This document shows, one piece after another, positions 57,247 through 64,000 of a DNA stretch of 64,000 nt. This DNA comes from Locusta migratoria. Taxonomy: Eukaryota; Arthropoda; Insecta; Orthoptera; Acrididae. The stretch's first letter is position 1, and each line of letters starts with the position of its first letter. The position numbers and the translations under genes are program-made. The notes under the pieces are model-generated. The model saw only the letters and a list, made by a program, of their open reading frames with translations, ran no database searches and was not told the DNA's origin. The stretch covers positions 660,117,676 through 660,181,675 of the forward strand of contig CM048744.1 in the NCBI GenBank assembly GCA_026315105.1, in the 5' to 3' direction.

Positions 57247-58886
57247 ACATTGTTGTTGTTGTTGTGGTCTTCAGTCCACAGACTGGTTTGATGCAGCTCT
57301 CCATGCTACCCTGTCCTGTGCAAGCCTCTTCATCTGAGAATACGTTCGGCAACCTACATCCTTTTGAATCTGCTTACTGTATTCGTCCCTCAGTCTTCCC
57401 CTATTATTTTTACCCCACACGCTTCCTTCTAATGCTAAGTTGACAATTCCTTGATGTCTCAGAATGTGTCCAACCAATCTAGCTTTTCTCTTAGTCAGGA
57501 TACGCCAGAAACTCTTCTTCTCCCCAATTCGGTTACGCATGTCCTCATTAGTTACGTGATCTACCCATCTAATTGTCATCATTCGTCTGTAGCACCACAT
57601 TTCAAAAGCTTCTGTCATCTGTTTATCTGAACTCCTTTTCGTCCACTTTTCACTCCCATACAATGCTACACTCCAGACAAATGCTTTCACAAAGGACTTC
57701 CTAACATTTAAATTAGTACTGGATGTTAACAAGTTTCTCTTCTTTAGAAACGCCTTTCTTCCCATAGCCATTCTGCATTTTATATCTTCTTTACTTCGGC
57801 TATCAGAAGTTATTTTGCTACTCAAATAACAAAATGCATCTACTTCTTTTATTGTCACATTACCTAACCTAATTCCTTCAGCATCACCTGATTTTCTGAC
57901 ATTGCATTCCATTACCTTCATTTTACTCTTGTTAAAGTTCATCTTATATCTTCCTTTCAAGACACTGTCCATTCCATTCAATTGCTCTTCCAGATCTTTT
58001 GCAGTCTCTGACAGAATTACTATATCATTGGCAAACTGTAATGTTTTTATTTCTTCTCCCTGCACTTTAATTCCCTCTCCAACTTTCTCCTTCCATTCCT
58101 TCACTGTTTGCGCAATGTACAGATTGAACAACATTGGGGAAGGCTACAACCCTGCCTTACTCCCTTCCCAACCTCTGCGTCCCTTTCATGCCCTTTGACT
58201 CTAATAACCGCTATCTGGTTTTTGTATAGGTTGAATATAACTCTTCGCTCACTATATTTTACCCCAGCTACCTTCAGAATTTGGATAAGTTTATTCCAGT
58301 TGACATTGTCAAAAGCTTTCTTCAAATCGACAAATGCTAAAAACGTAGGTTTCCCTTTCCGTAGCCTATCTTCTAATACAAGTCGCAACGTGAGTATTAC
58401 ACCCCTTTTTCCTACATATCTCCTAAATCCAAACTGATCTTCCCCGAGGTTGGATTCCACGTTTTTCCATTCGTCTGCAAGTAATTAGTGTTAGTATTTT
58501 GCAACCATGACTTATTAAACTGATGGTTCTGTAATTTTCACACTTGTCCACACTTGCTTTCTTTGGAATTGGAATTACGATATTCTTCTTGAAGTCGGAG
58601 AGTATTTGCCCTGTCCCATACATCCTGCGTACCAGGTGATACAATTTTTTTCACGACTGGCTCTCCCAACGATATCAGCAGTTCAGACAGAATATCATCT
58701 ACTCCAGGGGCCTTGTTTCGACTCAAGTCCTTAAGCGCTCTGTCAAATTCTTCCCGCAGTATCATATCTCCTATCTCATCTTCCTCCACTTCTTCTTCCA
58801 TTTCTAGAATGTTGTCTTCAAGTTTATTTCCTTTGTATCGGCCCTCTATATATTCCTTCCACAGTTCAGCTTTCCCCTCTTTGCTT
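57247..58886 (-). pseudogene. RTE-like element (copy RTE-5), RT and tail
   Basis: Minus-strand copy inserted into RTE-4. The 3' end is CAGTCTGTGGACTGAAGACC plus a CAA repeat (57247-57295). A 287-codon frame (57271-58134) covers the end of RT and the whole tail, including motif C as F-A-N-D, 'KAFVWSVALYGSEKW', 'EMWCYRRMMTIRWVD' and 'GHILRHQGIVNLALEG'. Preceding frames (58101-58460 and 58538-58891) carry 'LAFVDLKKAFDNVNW', 'GVRQGCSL' and 'NKAPGVDDILSELL'. 5'-truncated near 58886. Best-preserved RTE-like tail in the window, with the first motif-C Asp changed to Asn. Confidence 0.85.
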
Positions 58887-59548
58887 AACAAGGGTAATGG
58901 AATGCTATGAAAGAAAATCAGGCAATACTATGCAAACTAGATAAAGTAATGAAACAATAAAGTTTGTAGATGAGTTTCGTTTCTTGGGCAGTAAAATAAC
59001 TTGTGATGGTCAAAGTATAGATGATATAATATGTAGAATAGCAATGGGAAGAAATGTGTTTCTGAAAAAGAGAAATTTGTTAACATTGAATATTACTTTA
59101 AATGTTAGGAAATCTTTTCTGTTGGCATTTGTGTGGATTGTTGATTTGTACGATAGTGAAACATGGATGATAAATAGTTCATACAGGAACAGGATAGAAG
59201 CTTTTGGTGCTTCAGAAGAATGCCGACGATTAGGTGGATAGGTCGCATAATAAATGAGAAGGTACTGAACAGAATTGGGGAGAAAAGGAATTTATGGCAT
59301 ACCTTGACTAAAAGAAGGGCCTGTTTGGTAGGACACATTCTTAGACGTAACAGAATTGTGAATTTAGCATTGGAGGGAGGTGTGTGGGGTAAAAATTGGA
59401 GAGGAAACAAGAGATGAATATAGTAGAAAGATTCAAATAGATGTGGGTTGCCAGTCTTATGAGGAGATGAAAAGGCTTGATCAGTATTGATTGGGGTTGA
59501 TATCTTTATCACACCAGTCTCCTGATTGAAGACCACAGCAGCAACACC
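58887..59548 (+). pseudogene. RTE-like element (RTE-4), C-terminal tail and 3' end
   Basis: Resumes RTE-4 after RTE-5 with 'VMECYERKSGN'-type tail sequence, then 'RKSFLLAFVWIVDLYDSETW' and 'GHILRRNRIVNLALEGGVW' (58984-59417). It ends at 'CTGATTGAAGACCACAGCAGC', the family 3' end. With its left parts this gives one RTE-like copy spread from 51043 to 59548. Confidence 0.8.
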
Positions 59549-59551
59549 CCC

Positions 59552-59710
59552 CCAATGTGCAACGGAACCAGATTAACCGCTGAACTCCTGAGAACAAATT
59601 TAATTGAGGAAACAATCATAGTCAAAGGCAAAAACGCACAGATTCCACATGTACCATTGACTTCCAACAATTTACAAATCAAATTCAAAAGGTTCCAGTT
59701 CTCTTTGCGC
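59552..59710. repeat. Unclassified dispersed repeat
   Basis: Matches about 1425-1590 in the same orientation (ACAAATTTAATTG, CATTGACTTCCAACAATTTACAA, AAATTCAAAAGG). No coding potential was recognised. Confidence 0.6.
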
Positions 59711-60960
59711 TGATCTTTATCTCAAAAAGCTTTGGTATATCAAAATAAATTGCACCCATAATTGTTTCTTGAGGAGTACTGTTTTGTGTTAAGTCTATGA
59801 TCTTCTAGGACATTTAAGGGGGGACTGTCAAATTCATACACCTTTCTTAAGTCAACAAACATACAAATGAGTGGATAGCTTCCAGTTAGCTCATATACCT
59901 ATTTTCGGGTAAAATGTGCTCGGCACAGTATTGCCCTGCTCATAAGTCCACTTTGTATTACACAATCTTGTGTCTGAGCTGCCCTTCAGTTCTTTGATGA
60001 TAACAGGTCAAGAAGGTCTTGTAACGGACCTAACCCATGAAAATTCAACTGTAGTTATTAACATCAAACTTGTCACCTTTTTATTAATTGGACGGACAAG
60101 TGTAATTTCCAGCCTTCAGATAAGTGTTCCATTTATAGGATTTCATTTGTTATATGTCTAGATTTCTATGAGATCCTCAAGTGGGCCTAGGTTCTTCGAG
60201 AGTTACGCAGTTACACGATCTTCTCCAGACTTTCTGTAGTTTTTATAGTCCAAGGATGTGTGGACAAATTTCATATCTGGTGTGTAGTTGAGATTCATGA
60301 TTTGTATACATAGGAGTCTCTTCCTGAGATTTTGATGGTGGTACTGTACATTTGAGTAGTGTGAGATATACATAGACAGCTCTATGGAGTTTTCTTGGTT
60401 AGTCAGTGCAAGCATTACATGAAATTTTCGGAAGTAGGCCAACATATTTTATGGAATGTACCTATGGTTACTTTCTGCAAACTTCTTGTAGAAGAAGCAC
60501 TTCTTGTAACCTTGGAAGTCTTTACTGATGGAGTAAAAATTGCTTTTTCCTGTGTCTCCATTTTGTTTGCCTGATTAATTTTGCAACTTCTTGTCTTTCT
60601 TTAAGGCTCTCTTTCATCGATATAGTGTTTTTTCACATACAGAATACCATAATGGATCTTCATATGTTTCTTGCTGGACTTCCAATCAACATAGGCACAG
60701 TACTAATACAATCATAAACACTGTAGAGTGTGTAAACAAAGTTATATAATAAGAAAAAAAAATGTGAAGGTGTTCTACAATCAGACTTCAGGGACACAGA
60801 AATTCTTTAAAATTGCCCTGAATAGAGCTATCAAACTGAAAGTGATATTTAAGTCCCTGTCCAATCATAGTAAAGCAAGCATCTCTACCTGCATAAAAAA
60901 GTGAAAGCACTTGCTCGTAGTCACTTAAGTACTAATTTTTCATCAATCAGCTTATAAGAT
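59711..60960. other. No gene seen
   Basis: AT-rich DNA with short open frames only and no recognised repeat or RNA gene. Confidence 0.45.
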
Positions 60961-60964
60961 ATTT

Positions 60965-61637
60965 TTGACCCATTCAGCTACTGGAATTAAATTTTCAGTT
61001 TGTGTGTGTCATCAGTGAAAAAGGCAGATTGGTAAGCTAGCATATTCAATAATAATAATAGCTCACTACTAATGCTGTATTTGAACATTATGGGATTGTT
61101 TTCCCTACTCATGCGCATCACCTTACATTTTTCTACATTGAGAGCTAGCTGCCAATCTTCGCACCAACTACAAATTTTGTCTAAGTCATCCTGTATGCTA
61201 TTACAGTCAGTTGAAGACACCACAGCATCATCAGCAAACAGCCGCAAATTACAAGTTACTCTGTCCCTCAGATCATTTATATAGGCGTCGAATGCCTTTT
61301 TGAAGTCGAGAAAAACACAATCCGCCTGTTGCCCTTCATGGCTCGCAAGATGTCATGTGAGAAAAGGGCAAGCTGAGTTTCACATGAACAATGTTTCCTA
61401 AACCCGTGCTGATTCATAGAAAGAAGCTTTTCCGTTTCAAGGAAATTTACTATATTCAAACTGAGAATACGCTCCAAAATTCTACATTAAACTGATGTCA
61501 ATGATATTTGCCTGTAATTGTGTGGGTCAGTTCTCTTTCTTTCTCATAAACGGGAGTCACCTGCGCTTTTTTCCAATCACTAGGAACTTTGCACTGAATT
61601 AAAGATACGCGATAAATGCAAGCTAATTAGGGGGCTA
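60965..61637 (-). pseudogene. CR1-like retroposon copy 3, RT part
   Basis: Minus strand: starts near 'KVPSDWKKAQVTPVY' (61560-61600), then a fingers/palm segment at 61277-61477 ('MNQHGFRKHCSCETQLALFS'). Motif C follows as 'RLFADDAVVSSTDC' with both Asp intact (near 61220-61245), and then 'WQLALNVEKCKVMRMS'. It is truncated at both ends. It belongs to the same family as copy 1 and covers the RT portion that copy 1 lacks, overlapping it by roughly 95 bp. Confidence 0.75.
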
Positions 61638-63925
61638 ATGCCGCAGAATACTCTTTCTAACGATTCTGACGATTATCTTATAATTGTAACAGTATATAGG
61701 TCCCCTTCAGGGAACTTTCAGTTATTTCTGGAAAACTTGGATGCCTTGTTGTGCTATCTGTCAGATAGGGGGAAGCAAATTATTATTTGTGGTGATTTCA
61801 AAGTAGATTCACTGAAAGAGTGTAATAGGAAGAAAGACCTGGAAGTCTTACTTGGCTCATTCAATCTGACATTCGTTATTGATTTTCCTACTCGGGTAGT
61901 GAAGGACAGCAGTACATTGATAGATAACTTTTTTATAGACGAAGATAAGTTTAACAACATAAATGCTTGTCCCATTGAGAATGGTCTTTTGGATCATGGT
62001 GCACAGCTAGTAACAGTATATGACATAGCTCCGATCAGTAATTCGAAACAGTCCACCAGAATTGTGCGCTTGATTAATGACTTAACAACTAGAAATTTCA
62101 AAGAAAGTCTACAGCAGTTAGACTGGGATGAGGTTTACAAGGAACATGATGTTAATTTAAAATATAATTTATTTCACGATACATTTGTAAGGGTATTTGA
62201 TAACTGTTTCCCCAAGAAATTAGTAAAATTCAATTCTAAGAAACCATGCAAAAAACTATGGCTTACTAAAGGAATAAAAATATCGTGTAACCGAAAAAGG
62301 GAACTATATCTGTCCGCAAGAAAGAGTAATAACCCAGAAACAATTAAATTTTATAAAAGCTACTGTGCTACATTAAGAAAAGTTATAAAAAATCAAGAAG
62401 CATGTGCATCATGTCTGAGATTAACTCCTCTGATAATAAAATTAAAACAATTTGGAATATTATTAAAAGGGAGACAGGGCAACCAAGAGCGGAGGAAGAG
62501 GGTATTACCATCAAAACAAATGAAAACTTTATTAACAAAAATTCAGAAGTTGAAAACATTTTTAATGATTACTTTTTAAATGTTGTAGAGAAAATAGGAT
62601 CTAAATGTTCATTAGAAGGATCAAGGCAATTAATGGAAGAGGCCATACCCACACAATTTGATACAATTGAAATTCCACCCACCTCACCTTCAGAAATTAG
62701 GAAAATAATAAACTCTCTCAAGAGTAATTGGGCATATGGAATTGATAGAATTTCCAGCAGGGTATTAAAAACTTGTTCCCAGGATTTAAGTAGGATCCTC
62801 AGTCATATTTGTAATAGCTCATTAAAGTAGGGTATTTTCCCAGATAGACTGAAATATGCTATCGTTAAACCTTTGCATAAAAAAGGGGATACATACGATG
62901 TCAACAACTACCGGCCCATCTCACTTCTGACAGCTTTATCAAAAATTTTTGAAAAAGTTATGTATTCTCGAGTTGCTTCACGTATTAGTATAAATAAAGT
63001 TCTAACAAAATGTCAGTTTGGTTTTCAAAAAAGCTTTTCAACTGAAAATGCTATATATACCTTCACTAATGAAATATTAAATGCTTTGAATAACTGGACA
63101 TCACCAGTAGGGATTTTTTGTGATCTCTCAAAGGCTTTCGATTGTGTAAATCATGGGATTCTTCTAGATAAGCTTAAGTATTGTGGTATGAGTGGGACAG
63201 TGCACAAATGGTTTAAATCATACTTAACAGGAAGAGTGCAGAAAGTTGAAATAAGCAGTTCACATGTTGTATATGAGACAATTAATTCTTCTAACTGGGG
63301 AGTTATCAAAAATGGGGTCCCACAAGGTTCGGTCTTGGGTCCTTTGCTGTTCTTAATATATATTAATGACTTGCCATTCTACATACATGAAGATGCTAAG
63401 CTAGTACTTTTTGCTGATGATACAAGTATAGCTATCACAGCTGACAAACAGGAATTAACTGATGAAATTGTAAATGATATCTTCCAGAAAGTTATTAAGT
63501 GGGTCTCTACAAATGGACTCTCATTAAACTTTGATAAAACCCAGTATATACAGTTTCATACAGTAAATGGCATGATACCATTAATAAATTTAGACTTTGA
63601 ACACAAATCTGTAGCTAAGGTAGAATATTCAAAATTTTTAGGTGTTTGCATTGATGAGGGACTGAATTGGAAGAAACATATTGAAGATCTCCTGAAACGT
63701 CTGAGTTCAGCTACTTATGCTATCAGAGTCATTGCAAAATTTGGTGATATAAATCTCAGTAAATTAGCTTACTATGCCTATTTTCATTCACTGCTTTCAT
63801 ATGGGATCATATTCTGGGGCAATTCAACATTGAGTAAAAAAGTATTCATTGCACAAAAGCGTGTAATCAGAATAATTGCTGGAGCCCACCCAAGAGCATC
63901 CTGCAGACATTTATTTAGGGATACT
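61638..63925 (+). pseudogene. Jockey/CR1-superfamily element with TAATC-type family (copy C-2)
   Basis: Endonuclease from 'VTVYRSPSGNFQLFLENL' and 'IIICGDFKVDSLKE' to the S-D-H-equivalent block ('LLDHGAQLV', Ser changed to Leu). There is a frameshift near 62395 and an in-frame TAG at 62828-62830 where copy C-1 has CAG. An open frame of about 350 codons follows from 62873, containing 'GIFCDLSKAFDCVN', 'GVPQGSVLGPLLF' and 'LFADDTSIAI'. The RT catalytic residues are intact. The element is interrupted at 63925 by TG-repeat DNA just after 'GAHPRASCRHLF', so its 3' end lies outside the window or is lost. Confidence 0.85.
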
Positions 63926-63926
63926 C

Positions 63927-63980
<54 letters not shown>

Positions 63981-64000
63981 AGATAAGGTACACTTACCAG
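63926..64000 (-). repeat. (TG)n and start of a PLE-type terminal unit
   Basis: A TG run (63928-63972) is followed by AAAAAATAGATAAGGTACACTTACCAG, which resembles the end of the minus-oriented unit at 31.88-31.95 kb (AAAAAATAGACGAAGATTACTTACCAG). It is probably the left part of another palindromic insertion that continues beyond the window. Confidence 0.5.

Overview
The window looks like repeat-rich intergenic DNA from an insect with a large genome, most likely an orthopteran of the locust or grasshopper type. That assignment is inference. It rests on AT-rich DNA with spliced-gene-poor layout, insect-type Tc1, mariner and Ty3/gypsy families, and dispersed repeat consensus sequences that I recall from locust genomes. 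There is no bacterial gene organisation, no CRISPR array and no convincing complete host gene. One possible host 3' exon is present at 30181-30400 (minus).

Nearly everything recognisable is a transposable element, and many are nested. From left to right: 1-5.9 kb has a palindromic insertion (318-732), a dead Tc1-like transposase and a minus-strand Ty3/gypsy gag-protease fragment with a probable LTR. 8.7-12.6 kb has a Tc1-like fragment, a Penelope-like element (PLE-1, with GIY-YIG endonuclease), a tRNA-derived SINE and an internally deleted mariner with both inverted repeats. 13.1-16.1 kb is a CR1-like retroposon whose ORF1 carries an SGNH-esterase domain. 16.3-29.3 kb is a stack of nests. A gypsy pol fragment is split by an RTE-like element, which is itself split by a foldback element with 406-bp arms. 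A second RTE-like 3' end is split by a 5.9-kb full-length I-clade retrotransposon with an intact 1227-codon ORF2.

29.3-31.8 kb is the least repetitive stretch. 32-35 kb has a Jockey/CR1-superfamily element ending in a TAATC repeat. 35.7-39.6 kb has a SINE with target duplication, PLE-2 and two further palindromic insertions with 15-bp and 13-bp target duplications. 40-47.5 kb has an RTE-like copy and a long degraded gypsy element. 49.2-50.8 kb has a CR1-like fragment, a gypsy LTR/gag fragment and a SINE. 51-59.5 kb is one RTE-like element split by a complete CR1-like element and by a second, inverted RTE-like copy. 61-64 kb has a CR1-like fragment head-to-head with a second copy of the TAATC-tailed family.

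The most notable signal is a recurring RNA-like motif. It consists of CUGANGA, one unpaired base, a 4-6 bp hairpin, then GAAA or AAAA. It occurs in each arm of the palindromic insertions and in several dispersed repeats, and it resembles the hammerhead-ribozyme core known from Penelope-like and related small retroelements. Three palindromes carrying it have 13-15 bp target-site duplications. This suggests that inverted dimers of a ribozyme-bearing PLE-type terminal unit were inserted by retrotransposition rather than as DNA transposons. Some of the dispersed copies also show a second hairpin followed by a U-H dinucleotide where a hammerhead would cleave.
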